55,660 bases of DNA, from the NCBI RefSeq assembly GCF_918698155.1, contig NZ_CAKKLX010000032.1, positions 1 through 55,660 on the forward strand, given 5' to 3'. A program made the position numbers and the translations under genes. The DNA is from Roseomonas sp. CECT 9278. Lineage in GTDB: Bacteria; Pseudomonadota; Alphaproteobacteria; Acetobacterales; Acetobacteraceae. Positions 48,735 to 55,660 of the stretch are shown piece by piece (within the stretch, counting starts at the first letter, position 1; every line of letters starts with the position of its first letter). The notes beneath the pieces are model-generated. The model worked only from the letters and a program-made list of their open reading frames with translations, made no database searches and was not told where the DNA came from.

Positions 48735-50015
48735 TCAGGGGCGCGGCAGGACGCGGCAGGCTTCGTCGGCGGCGCGGGCCAGCAGGATCATGCGGCGGGC
48801 GGCCACGGCGCCCGCGGCGGCCTCGCCGGCGATGTGCTCGGCCAGTTTCGAACTCAGCAGGCCACGCACGGCGGCATCCACGGCGACATCGGTCGCAGCC
48901 ACCGTCGCGGCATCCACCGCGACACGGCGCAGCAGCGCCAGGGTGCCGGCAATGCCGGGGCGGAAGCCGTGCAAGGCGGCCACCTGCCGCACCAGCCGCA
49001 ATCCACGCCAGACAAAGATCAACGCATCCGCGGCCGGCGAGGGGCTGACCGCGGTGACCGCGAAGGCCTGTACCGCGGCGGCACGGCCCAGCGCGGCGGC
49101 GTCCTGCGCGATGGGCGCCAGCGTCCTGGCCTCGACCAACGCGACGACAGCATCAATCGGCGCGGCGGCGATGTCGTTCGTGCGCGCGCGCCCAGGCGGC
49201 AATCGCGCCTGCCAGGCCACCAGCTCCGACCGCAGCCCCGCCACGTCGCCACGCGCGGCGGCGGCGCGCGCACGATCGACCGTGCGCAGGGCCAGGTAGC
49301 CGTGCATCTCCCGCCAGATCGCCGCGAAAACGAGGCCGAATCCGCCCGTCGCAACCGCCAGCGTGACCCAGCCAAGCCAGGCCGCGCGCGCGAACTGCGC
49401 GGCGACGAAATTGCCGGCTTCCAGGACCGAGAAGCCGAGCACCAGCACCGCCGCCCCCGCCCCCACGAGCGCGACGGACGACCAGCCGCGACCAGGCGGC
49501 AGAGCGACCGGCGCGACCGCCCGGTCCCAGCCGAAGTCCAGCCGCGGCAAGGGCTTGGCGCCCTCGTCGAGGATCACGCGCGGGCGGGCGCGGGTGGCGC
49601 CCTGCGTGGTCGTTGCCGTAGCGCCTGCATCCTCGGCGACGACGCGCGGCTGATGGCGTTCCACGGCGGCTTCACCGCCGCGATCGCCCGGCGCATCGGT
49701 GATCACGCGCGGCCGAACCAGCCCTCCGGGGCCTTCGCCCCTGCGGCCATCGGGCGCGCTTTCAGTGTGGCGCGGCCGATTCAGCCCTCCGGGGCCTTCG
49801 CCCCTGCGGCCATCGGGCGCGCTTTCAGCGTGGCGCGGCCGATTCAGCCCTCCGGGGCCTTCGCCCCTGTGGCCATCGGGCGCGCTTTCAGTGTGGCGCG
49901 GCCGATTCAGCCCTCCGGGGCCTTCGCCCCTGCGGCCATCGGGCGCGCTTTCAGCGTGACGCGGCCGATTCAGCCCTCCGGGGCCTTCGCCCCTGCGGCC
50001 ATCGGGCGCGCTCAC
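48735..50015 (-). CDS. ycjF: YcjF-like (DUF697) inner-membrane protein with N-terminal 21-aa repeats
   Basis: A 426-aa protein. Start GTG 50015 overlaps the ycjX stop as GTGA. Residues 1-~100 are five copies of a 21-residue unit, SAPDGRRGEGPGGLNRPRHxE, basic and likely disordered. A linker follows, then two membrane helices (about 173-193, VALVGAGAAVLVLGFSVLEA; about 203-225, WVTLAVATGGFGLVFAAIW) and a C-terminal helical domain with DALIFVWRGLRLVRQVAALH and KLAEHIAGEAAAGAVAARRM, as in YcjF/DUF697 proteins. The repeats are absent in ordinary family members. YcjX-YcjF pairs are induced in envelope or heat stress in some bacteria; the function is not settled. Confidence 0.8.
   Translation of the reverse strand: MSAPDGRRGEGPGGLNRPRHAESAPDGRRGEGPGGLNRPRHTESAPDGHRGEGPGGLNRPRHAESAPDGRRGEGPGGLNRPRHTESAPDGRRGEGPGGLVRPRVITDAPGDRGGEAAVERHQPRVVAEDAGATATTTQGATRARPRVILDEGAKPLPRLDFGWDRAVAPVALPPGRGWSSVALVGAGAAVLVLGFSVLEAGNFVAAQFARAAWLGWVTLAVATGGFGLVFAAIWREMHGYLALRTVDRARAAAARGDVAGLRSELVAWQARLPPGRARTNDIAAAPIDAVVALVEARTLAPIAQDAAALGRAAAVQAFAVTAVSPSPAADALIFVWRGLRLVRQVAALHGFRPGIAGTLALLRRVAVDAATVAATDVAVDAAVRGLLSSKLAEHIAGEAAAGAVAARRMILLARAADEACRVLPRP
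49719..50012. repeat. 63-bp in-frame tandem repeat, five units, in the 5' end of ycjF
   Basis: Copies of CAGCCCTCCGGGGCCTTCGC... begin at 49719, 49782, 49845, 49908 and 49971, exactly 63 bp apart (21 codons); the last is incomplete. Units differ at a few positions: TGTGG versus GCGTGG alternates between units, unit 3 has CTGTGGCC, unit 4 has CGTGACGC. The alternation suggests that a 126-bp pair was duplicated. Confidence 0.95.
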
Positions 50016-51400
50016 AACGCGTCCCCGATCAACCAGGCGAGCAGCGCATCCAGGCCCATATGCGGCATGCCGCTGGCCCCGGCGGGGTCGAGCCGTGGCG
50101 GGCGGAACTCCGGCATGGTGAACAGGCCGGCATCCCAGAAGGCAGGTTCGGGCGGTTTCATCGGCACCTCGCCCGGATAGATGGTGGCGCCGACGCCGTT
50201 CTCCAAAAGCACCCCGCGCACGGCCGCGACGGCATGGCCCTCGAGGCGCGCGACGGCATCCTCCGTGCAGCGGATGGCAGCAAGCGCGTGGAACGACACC
50301 GCCGCCCCCGACTGCTCCGCCCGACCGCGCGCGCCGACCGTGATGTGCTCCACCAGCGCCGCCAGCGCATCGCGCGCGCGCGCCGGCACGTGGTCCGCCT
50401 TGGTGGCGGCGAAGGCCACACGCGTGGGCGCCGCGCCAAGCAGCCGTTCCAGCCAATTGGCGCCCGAGACCACCGAGGCGATGGCGGACAGCGCATCGCC
50501 GGTGTCGTGGAAGGCTTCCTCCCCGGCATGCAGCGCACCCAGCACATCGACCAGCACGACCTGGCGATGGAAGCGCGCGAAGAAGGGGTCGAGGAAGGTC
50601 GCCCGCTGGTCCGCGAGATACGCATCGAAGCGCCGCGCGCAGAGCTGCGCCAGCCCGCCCTGCGCGGTGGCCGGCAGCGGGAAGAACCACAGCAGCGGCG
50701 CTTCCCCGCGCGGCCCGGGATTGAGGAAGCGCCCGGGCTGGAGGAAGCGCAGCCCGAGCCCGTCGCGACACTCGCGCAGCATGTCGCGGTACAGCGTGTA
50801 GCCGCGCTTCGCGAGCGCATCCTCGGCGGCCGCGTCATCCGGCAGGCCATCCAGGAAGGCGAGGAATTCCGCCGCCGCGCCGGCGCGGATGCCGCGCTTC
50901 AATCGCGCCAGCGTCTCCTCGGACCACGTCGAGAAATCCTGGCGCAGCATCGGCAGGTCGAGCAGCCATTCGCCCGGGTAGTCGATCAGGTCGAGCGTGA
51001 TGCGCCGTTCCGGCAGCATGCCGCCGAGCGAGCTGCGGCGCTCGACGTCGATGGCGATCGACAGGGTCGAGAAATCCTCGGTGCGTTCGGGCCAGCGCGG
51101 CGGATCCGCGGCGAGCGCAGCCAGGTGCGCGTCCGGGTCGAAGCGCGGCACCGTCTCGGTCCCGGCGGGCACCACGAAGACACGGCGGATGCGCCCGCCC
51201 GCGGCGTCGCTGAGCACCGGCAGCGTGCGCGCCCCGCGCCCGGCGGCGACCAGGTTCGCGATCAGCGATGTCAGGAACACGGTCTTGCCCGCGCGTGACA
51301 GGCCGGTGACCGCGAGACGGATGCGCTCGCGCCCGACCAGCGCCCGCGCGGCATCCTCGGTGGTGTCGAGGAGGCCGCGCAGCAGGGAGAGCGGGTCCAT
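50012..51400 (-). CDS. ycjX: YcjX-family P-loop ATPase
   Basis: A 462-aa protein. Walker A-like motif in IRLAVTGLSRAGKTVFLTSL IANLVAAG; other conserved segments are RITLDLIDYPGEWLLDLPML, RQVVLVDVLGALHAGEEAFH, FAATKADHVPARARDALAAL and PGEVPMKPPEPAFWDAGLFT. The family is also called DUF463 and may bind GTP or ATP. ATG 51400 gives the normal family start (MDPLSLLRGLLDTTEDAARA). GTGA coupling to ycjF supports a two-gene operon. A GTPase-like role in envelope stress is possible but unproven. Confidence 0.9.
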   Translation of the reverse strand: MDPLSLLRGLLDTTEDAARALVGRERIRLAVTGLSRAGKTVFLTSLIANLVAAGRGARTLPVLSDAAGGRIRRVFVVPAGTETVPRFDPDAHLAALAADPPRWPERTEDFSTLSIAIDVERRSSLGGMLPERRITLDLIDYPGEWLLDLPMLRQDFSTWSEETLARLKRGIRAGAAAEFLAFLDGLPDDAAAEDALAKRGYTLYRDMLRECRDGLGLRFLQPGRFLNPGPRGEAPLLWFFPLPATAQGGLAQLCARRFDAYLADQRATFLDPFFARFHRQVVLVDVLGALHAGEEAFHDTGDALSAIASVVSGANWLERLLGAAPTRVAFAATKADHVPARARDALAALVEHITVGARGRAEQSGAAVSFHALAAIRCTEDAVARLEGHAVAAVRGVLLENGVGATIYPGEVPMKPPEPAFWDAGLFTMPEFRPPRLDPAGASGMPHMGLDALLAWLIGDAL

Positions 51401-51412
51401 CCCCGCCTGCCG

Positions 51413-51808
51413 CTACCGCTGGATCAGCTCGATCTTGTAGCCGTCCGGGTCTTCCACGAAGGCGATGATGGTGGTGCCGAACTTCACCGGCCCGGCCTCG
51501 CGCGTGACCTTGCCGCCGCCATTGCGGACCGCCTCGCAGGCCGCCGCGACATCGGGCACGCCGACCGCCAGGTGGCCGAAGGCATTGCCCTGGTCGTAGG
51601 AGTCGACACCGTAGTTGTAGGTCAGCTCGATCTCGCCCTGGCCTTCCTTGTTGCCTTCGCCATAGCCCAGGAAGGCCAGCGTGTACTTGCCATCCGGCAC
51701 GTCGCGCCGGCGCAGTTCCGTCATGCCGAGCAGAGTGGTGTAGAAGGCGATGGAACGGTCGAGGTTGCCCACCCGGATCATGGTGTGCAGGAAGCGGCCC
51801 GTGGTCAT
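51413..51808 (-). CDS. gloA: Lactoylglutathione lyase (glyoxalase I)
   Basis: A 131-aa protein of normal length. [20 protein letters not shown] (metal His), [20 protein letters not shown] (metal Glu), AFGHLAVGV (metal His) and GYKIELI (metal Glu) give the four ligands of class I enzymes. It isomerises the hemithioacetal of methylglyoxal and glutathione to S-lactoylglutathione. Its ATG overlaps the lpxI stop (ATGA), so it is the downstream gene of the lipid A operon; 12 bp separate it from ycjX. Confidence 0.95.
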   Translation of the reverse strand: MTTGRFLHTMIRVGNLDRSIAFYTTLLGMTELRRRDVPDGKYTLAFLGYGEGNKEGQGEIELTYNYGVDSYDQGNAFGHLAVGVPDVAAACEAVRNGGGKVTREAGPVKFGTTIIAFVEDPDGYKIELIQR

Positions 51809-52665
51809 GTCGTCGATCCTTCCGAATATTCCGCGGGGTCGAAGGACAGCAGGAAGATCCCGGCCGCCGCCGCCCGCGCGATGGTTGCGTCACGCTCCAG
51901 AAGGATGGTGCCGCCGGCCTCGAAGGCCAAGCCGCGCAGCCCCGCTTCCCGCGCGCCATCGACCGTGCGCGGCCCGATGGTCGGCAGGTCCGCCAGGCGC
52001 GACTGGCCGGGCTTGAGCGCCTTCACCAGAACGCCGCCGGGGCCCTCGCGTTGCAGGGCGCCGGCGCGGGCCAGCATCGCGTCGGTGCCCTCGATGGCTT
52101 CGACCGCCAGCACCAGGCCCTGCTGCACGACGCAGCCCTGGCCGACATCGACGGCACCGAGCGCCCGGCACACCGCCAGGCCGCGCTGGATGTCGGCGCG
52201 CGCCAGGTCGTCCGGCACCGGGCCGGCCAGGTGCGCCGCCGCCGGCAGCAACCCGCCCAGCACCTGCTGCGCGCCCAGCACCTCGAACCCGTCCTCGGCG
52301 AGCACCTTCATCACCGCGCGCAGGATGGAATCATCGCCGGTGAAGGCGGCGCGGCCGATCCGCGCCAGCAGCTTCACCCCCGCCGCGTCGGGCCGCAGCG
52401 ACAGGATCGAAGGCCGCGCCACGGTGCCCGCCAGCACCACCTGCCGCACCCCCTGCGCCTTCAGCCAGGCCAGCATCGTGGCCGCCAGGCCCCAGCGGAA
52501 GGCCTGCGCCGGGAAGCGCGGATAGGCCCGCGGGTCGCCATGGCTTTCGAGCACGGCGACCACCACCGGGCGGCCGGTGGCGGCGACCGCCTCCGCCACG
52601 CGCACGGGCAGCAGCCCGCCGCCGGCGATGATGCCCAAGGGGGCGTCGCTGGGGCCGGGGGTCAC
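51805..52665 (-). CDS. lpxI: UDP-2,3-diacylglucosamine diphosphatase (LpxI type)
   Basis: A 286-aa protein with [56 protein letters not shown] and the C-terminal [36 protein letters not shown]. LpxI replaces LpxH in alphaproteobacteria and makes lipid X from UDP-2,3-diacylglucosamine. GTG 52665 overlaps the lpxA stop as GTGA. lpxB, often next in the operon, is not in the window. Confidence 0.95.
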   Translation of the reverse strand: MTPGPSDAPLGIIAGGGLLPVRVAEAVAATGRPVVVAVLESHGDPRAYPRFPAQAFRWGLAATMLAWLKAQGVRQVVLAGTVARPSILSLRPDAAGVKLLARIGRAAFTGDDSILRAVMKVLAEDGFEVLGAQQVLGGLLPAAAHLAGPVPDDLARADIQRGLAVCRALGAVDVGQGCVVQQGLVLAVEAIEGTDAMLARAGALQREGPGGVLVKALKPGQSRLADLPTIGPRTVDGAREAGLRGLAFEAGGTILLERDATIARAAAAGIFLLSFDPAEYSEGSTT

Positions 52666-53504
52666 GACCCCTCCCCGTTCTCCTCATCCGTGCCGCCGAG
52701 CTCCGGCGCCGCCATGCGGCCGGGCCGCACGAGCTGGCGCCGGCGCGAGGGGTCGCGCACGAAGGCGAGCAGTTCCTGCACCAGCGCATCCTCGACGAAG
52801 CGCGCCGCGGCCTCATCGAGCTTCGCGGCGAATTCGCCCGGGTCCTTGAACAGCATGGTGTGGACGGCGCGCAGCGCCCGCAGCTGGTCGCGCGTGGCAC
52901 CGCGGCGCAACAGCCCGATCCGATTGAAGCCGACCAGTCGCGCCGGCACGCCGAACACGTAGCCGAAGGGCGGGATGTCGTTGGTCACGCCCGACATGCC
53001 GCTCACCATCGCGAGGCGGCCGACGCGCACGGTCTGGTGCACCGCCGCGCCGCCGCCGATGAAGGCGCCGGGGCCGACCTCGACATGGCCGCCGAGCATG
53101 ACGTTGTTGGCGAGGATCACGCCGTCGCCCAGCACGCAGTCGTGCGCGACATGCGAGGCCGCCATCAGCAGGCAGTTGGCACCCACCACCGTCACGTCCG
53201 CCCCGCCCACGCTCGCGCGGTGCACGGTCGCACCCTCGCGCACCAGCGTGCCGGCGCCGATCTCGCAGCGTGTCGGCTGATCGCGGTACTTCAGGTCCTG
53301 CGGCGCCATGCCGATGGTGGCGAAGGGGAAGACCCGCACGCCACGGCCCAGCCGCGTGTGGCCGTCGACCACGACATGGGCGATGAGTTCGACATTGTCC
53401 TCGAGCACGACGTCGGCGCCCACCACGCAGCCGGGGCCGATCCGGCAGCCCTGCCCGATGACGGCGCCCGGGGCGACCGCCGCGGTGGGATGGATCTGCG
53501 TCAT
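52662..53504 (-). CDS. lpxA: Acyl-ACP--UDP-N-acetylglucosamine O-acyltransferase
   Basis: A 280-aa left-handed beta helix built of hexapeptides (IHPTAAVAPGAVIGQGCRIG; VVLEDNVELIAHVVVDGHTR; HVAHDCVLGDGVILANNVML GGHVEV), with the catalytic-site region ASHVAHDC and the C-terminal helices (GFNRIGLLRRGATRDQLRAL). It starts lipid A synthesis by 3-O-acylating UDP-GlcNAc. The 18-residue C-terminal tail ([18 protein letters not shown]) is longer than usual. Two bases separate it from fabZ. Confidence 0.97.
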   Translation of the reverse strand: MTQIHPTAAVAPGAVIGQGCRIGPGCVVGADVVLEDNVELIAHVVVDGHTRLGRGVRVFPFATIGMAPQDLKYRDQPTRCEIGAGTLVREGATVHRASVGGADVTVVGANCLLMAASHVAHDCVLGDGVILANNVMLGGHVEVGPGAFIGGGAAVHQTVRVGRLAMVSGMSGVTNDIPPFGYVFGVPARLVGFNRIGLLRRGATRDQLRALRAVHTMLFKDPGEFAAKLDEAAARFVEDALVQELLAFVRDPSRRRQLVRPGRMAAPELGGTDEENGEGS

Positions 53505-53506
53505 GC

Positions 53507-53980
53507 TCAGCGATCCAGGATCATGGCGGCGTAGGTGGCCTCGGCGACGACCTTGCCGTCCACCTTGGCCTCGGCCTCGAACTTCCAGATGTTGCCGCGC
53601 TGGCGCTGCTTGACGACATGCACGCGCATCTGGTCGCCCGGCACCACCGGCTTGCGGAACTTCGCATTGTCGACGGTCATGAAATACACGAGCTTGCCGG
53701 CCCAGCTGGGGCCGAGCGTCTCGACCACCAGCACCGCCGCGGTCTGCGCCATGCATTCGATGATCAGCACGCCGGGCATCACCGGCATGGTCGGGAAATG
53801 GCCCTGGAAGAAGTTCTCGTTGATGGTGACGTTCTTGATGCCGATGCAGGAGACGTCCTTCACCAGCTCCACCACCCGGTCCACCAGCAGGAAGGGGTAG
53901 CGGTGCGGAATCGCGTGCATGATCTGCGCGATGTCGTAGGTGCCGACCTCGCCGGCCTTGCTGGTGTCCTCGGTCGTCAT
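53507..53980 (-). CDS. fabZ: 3-hydroxyacyl-ACP dehydratase FabZ
   Basis: A 157-aa hot-dog dehydratase: [20 protein letters not shown] (catalytic His), [20 protein letters not shown] (catalytic Glu) and [20 protein letters not shown]. It makes trans-2-enoyl-ACP in fatty acid synthesis and competes with LpxA/LpxD for 3-hydroxyacyl-ACP, which explains the operon placement. ATGA overlap with lpxD. Confidence 0.97.
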   Translation of the reverse strand: MTTEDTSKAGEVGTYDIAQIMHAIPHRYPFLLVDRVVELVKDVSCIGIKNVTINENFFQGHFPTMPVMPGVLIIECMAQTAAVLVVETLGPSWAGKLVYFMTVDNAKFRKPVVPGDQMRVHVVKQRQRGNIWKFEAEAKVDGKVVAEATYAAMILDR

Positions 53981-55035
53981 GCCGCCCCGCCCGTCTTGTC
54001 GTTCGCTGACTTCGCACCCCCTGGGGGCGCCACCTGGCGTCGCAGCCAGGCGAAGGCCTTGAGCGTCTCACGCGCCGGCCAGGCGGGGCTGCCCACCACG
54101 TCGATGCCGGCGGGCACGTGGTTCATCACCCCTGCCTGCGCGCCCACGCGCGCGCCATCGCCCAGCGTGATGTGCCCGGTGATGCCGGCCTGCGCGGCGA
54201 TCACCACGTAGTTGCCCAGTTCCGACGACCCGGCGATGCCGGCATGCGCCACGATCACGCAGCCGCGACCGGTCTTCACGTTGTGGCCGACCTGCACCAG
54301 GTTGTCGAGCCGCGTGCCCGGCCCCAGCACGGTATCCCCGCCCGCGCCGCGATCCACGCAGGCATTGGTGCCGATCTCGACACCATCGCCCAGCAGCACG
54401 CGGCCGACCTGCGGCACCGTCACGTGCTCGCCCGCCTTGGTCGTGACGAAGCCGAAGCCCTCATTGCCGACGCGGGCGCCTTCGTGCAGCACCACGCCCT
54501 TGCCGGCGATGCAGTGCAGCAGGCTGGCATGGGTCCGCAGGATCGACCCGGCCCCGAGCACGCAGCCCGGCCCCACCACGGCATGCGGGTGCAGGATGCA
54601 CCCCGGCCCGATCTCCGCCCCCGCGCCGACCACCACGAAGGGGCCTATCTCGCAGCCCTCCCCGATGGTCGCGTCGGCAGCGATGACGGCGCTGGGGTGG
54701 ATGCCGGGCACCGGCGCCGGGCGCGGATGGAACAGCGCGGCCACGCGCGCGAAGGCGAGCTGCGGCGCATCGACCACCAGCGCCGCACAGCCGGCGGGAA
54801 CCTCGGCCACGGCCTCGGCGGCCACAAGCACGGCGCCGGCGCGGGTTTCGCGCAGCGCCGCGAGATGGCGCCGGCCCTCGCAGAAGGCGATGTCCTGCGC
54901 GGCCGCCAGCGCCAGCGGCGCGACGCCCGCGATGCTCCGCCCGTCCTCGGCGGCAAGGTGCGCGCCCGCAGCCTCGGCGATCGCCGCGAGGCTCAGCGGG
55001 CCGCGCGCGGGAAAGAAGCGGGGGTCCGCCCCCAC
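53977..55035 (-). CDS. lpxD: UDP-3-O-(3-hydroxyacyl)glucosamine N-acyltransferase
   Basis: A 352-aa protein with an N-terminal uridine-binding domain ([39 protein letters not shown]) and a hexapeptide beta helix ([50 protein letters not shown], holding the catalytic His). Third step of lipid A synthesis. Start GTG 55035 two bases after the OmpH-like stop. Ends in the ATGA overlap with fabZ. Confidence 0.97.
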   Translation of the reverse strand: MGADPRFFPARGPLSLAAIAEAAGAHLAAEDGRSIAGVAPLALAAAQDIAFCEGRRHLAALRETRAGAVLVAAEAVAEVPAGCAALVVDAPQLAFARVAALFHPRPAPVPGIHPSAVIAADATIGEGCEIGPFVVVGAGAEIGPGCILHPHAVVGPGCVLGAGSILRTHASLLHCIAGKGVVLHEGARVGNEGFGFVTTKAGEHVTVPQVGRVLLGDGVEIGTNACVDRGAGGDTVLGPGTRLDNLVQVGHNVKTGRGCVIVAHAGIAGSSELGNYVVIAAQAGITGHITLGDGARVGAQAGVMNHVPAGIDVVGSPAWPARETLKAFAWLRRQVAPPGGAKSANDKTGGAA

Positions 55036-55037
55036 GA

Positions 55038-55660
55038 TCAGTTCCGCCGCGGCGGCTGCGCCGGGCGCGCCGGCGCCTGGGCGGGCCGCGCCGGAGGCGT
55101 CTCGCCGGCCTCGGGCGGCAAGGTCACGCTCGGGATCATGCGGTTGAGCTGCGCGGCGACTTCCTCGGTCAGGTCGAATTGCGGCTCGTTGAAGATGACC
55201 AGCGGGCGCGGGATCACGATGTTCACGCTGCGGCTGGAGGCAACCTGGCGGATCACCACGCCCAGCGCCTGCTCGATCTCGCGCAGCGCGGTCTGGGCCA
55301 GTTGCTCGATGCCGGCGGCGCGGTCGCGCAGCGTGCGCTGGCTGTCGGTGATGCGGTCCTGCAGGTCGCGCTCGCGGTTGCGCAACTGCTCGGGCGACAG
55401 CGAGGCGCGTTCCGTGGCCAGCCGCTGCTGCTCGTCGCGCCAGCGCTGCTGTTCGCGCTGCAGGTCCTCGTTCAGCCGCGCGCGGCGCGTCTCGATCGCC
55501 TCGCGCACCTGGGTGAAGGCCGAGGAGACGCGCTGGATCTCGGGCACGTCGACGATGCCGATCACGGCGGCGGGCGGCGGCTGGCCCGGCGCCAGCGGGG
55601 GCGGCGTGGGCGCCGGGCGCTGGGCCGGGGCCTGCGCGGGGCGCTGCGGCGGCTGCGCGG
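55038..55660 (-). CDS. OmpH/Skp-like periplasmic chaperone, 5' end outside window
   Basis: At least 206 codons; the frame is open to the right edge, so the signal peptide is not seen. The visible start is a Pro/Ala/Gln-rich linker (QPPQRPAQAPAQRPAPTPPP), unusual for Skp. The OmpH core follows: VIGIVDVPEIQRVSSAFTQV, a long charged coiled coil (about 75-165 of the visible part) and SVNIVIPRPLVIFNEPQFDL TEEVAAQLNRMIPSV. A Pro/Ala-rich tail ends the protein. It would hold unfolded outer-membrane proteins in the periplasm. It is upstream of lpxD as usual; bamA would be next, outside the window. Confidence 0.88.
   Translation of the reverse strand, partial: AQPPQRPAQAPAQRPAPTPPPLAPGQPPPAAVIGIVDVPEIQRVSSAFTQVREAIETRRARLNEDLQREQQRWRDEQQRLATERASLSPEQLRNRERDLQDRITDSQRTLRDRAAGIEQLAQTALREIEQALGVVIRQVASSRSVNIVIPRPLVIFNEPQFDLTEEVAAQLNRMIPSVTLPPEAGETPPARPAQAPARPAQPPRRN

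Overview
The window is about 55.7 kb of very GC-rich bacterial chromosome with dense genes, many ATGA/GTGA stop-start overlaps and GTG starts. The content suggests an alphaproteobacterium of the Rhodospirillales/Acetobacteraceae (Roseomonas-like) type: PDH E1-beta carries an N-terminal lipoyl domain, LpxI is used for lipid A, LexA has a GAAC-N7-GAAC operator, there are three orphan Bug/TctC-type solute-binding proteins, and gene order around tpiA-secG-pyrG-kdsA-eno-ftsB-pdhABC and trpE/trpGDC-moaC-moeA-lexA-comEC-gltX follows the alphaproteobacterial pattern. The taxonomic call is inference from gene content; there is no rRNA or tRNA gene in the window.

Layout. (1) 1-13854, all minus strand: a core-metabolism block read tpiA, secG, pyrG, kdsA, two small membrane proteins, three unrecognised proteins, eno, ftsB, a DUF4139 secreted protein, pdhA, pdhB and the start of the E2 gene. 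(2) 13961-26375: ppiD-trpE-(TPR/GT9-like protein) and trpG-trpD-trpC-moaC-moeA on the plus strand, separated by a minus-strand accessory insert (enolase-superfamily enzyme, Bug protein, small envelope proteins, and a 29-bp tandem hairpin array). (3) 26376-30310: a disturbed region. A family-2 glycosyltransferase gene is split into a 5' part (29862-30310) and a 3' part (26771-27146) by about 2.7 kb holding an IS1380-family element, a chlorite-dismutase-like gene and a 5'-truncated SDR gene. REP-like repeats lie next to it. (4) 30374-37941: lexA with two candidate operators, a 932-aa RTX calcium-binding repeat protein, comEC and gltX.

(5) 37950-51808: accessory region with a VapBC-type toxin-antitoxin pair whose toxin is frameshifted but whose operator is a perfect inverted repeat, an unrecognised protein, a small monooxygenase, two more Bug proteins, an FkbM methyltransferase, and a catabolic set (enolase-superfamily enzyme, enoyl-CoA hydratase, amidohydrolase, FAD monooxygenase, SDR) in which three genes are translationally coupled. 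YcjX and YcjF follow; the 5' end of ycjF is built of five 63-bp tandem repeats. (6) 51805-55660, minus strand: gloA, lpxI, lpxA, fabZ, lpxD and an OmpH/Skp-like gene cut by the window edge, the lipid A/outer-membrane biogenesis operon.

I did not find a clearly new multi-gene system. The most informative irregularities are the IS-split glycosyltransferase with its passenger genes, the broken VapC with an intact operator, the in-frame repeat expansion in ycjF, and the short hairpin-forming repeat families. All coordinates, motifs and repeat periods were read by eye from the sequence; family names come from motif recognition, not a database search.
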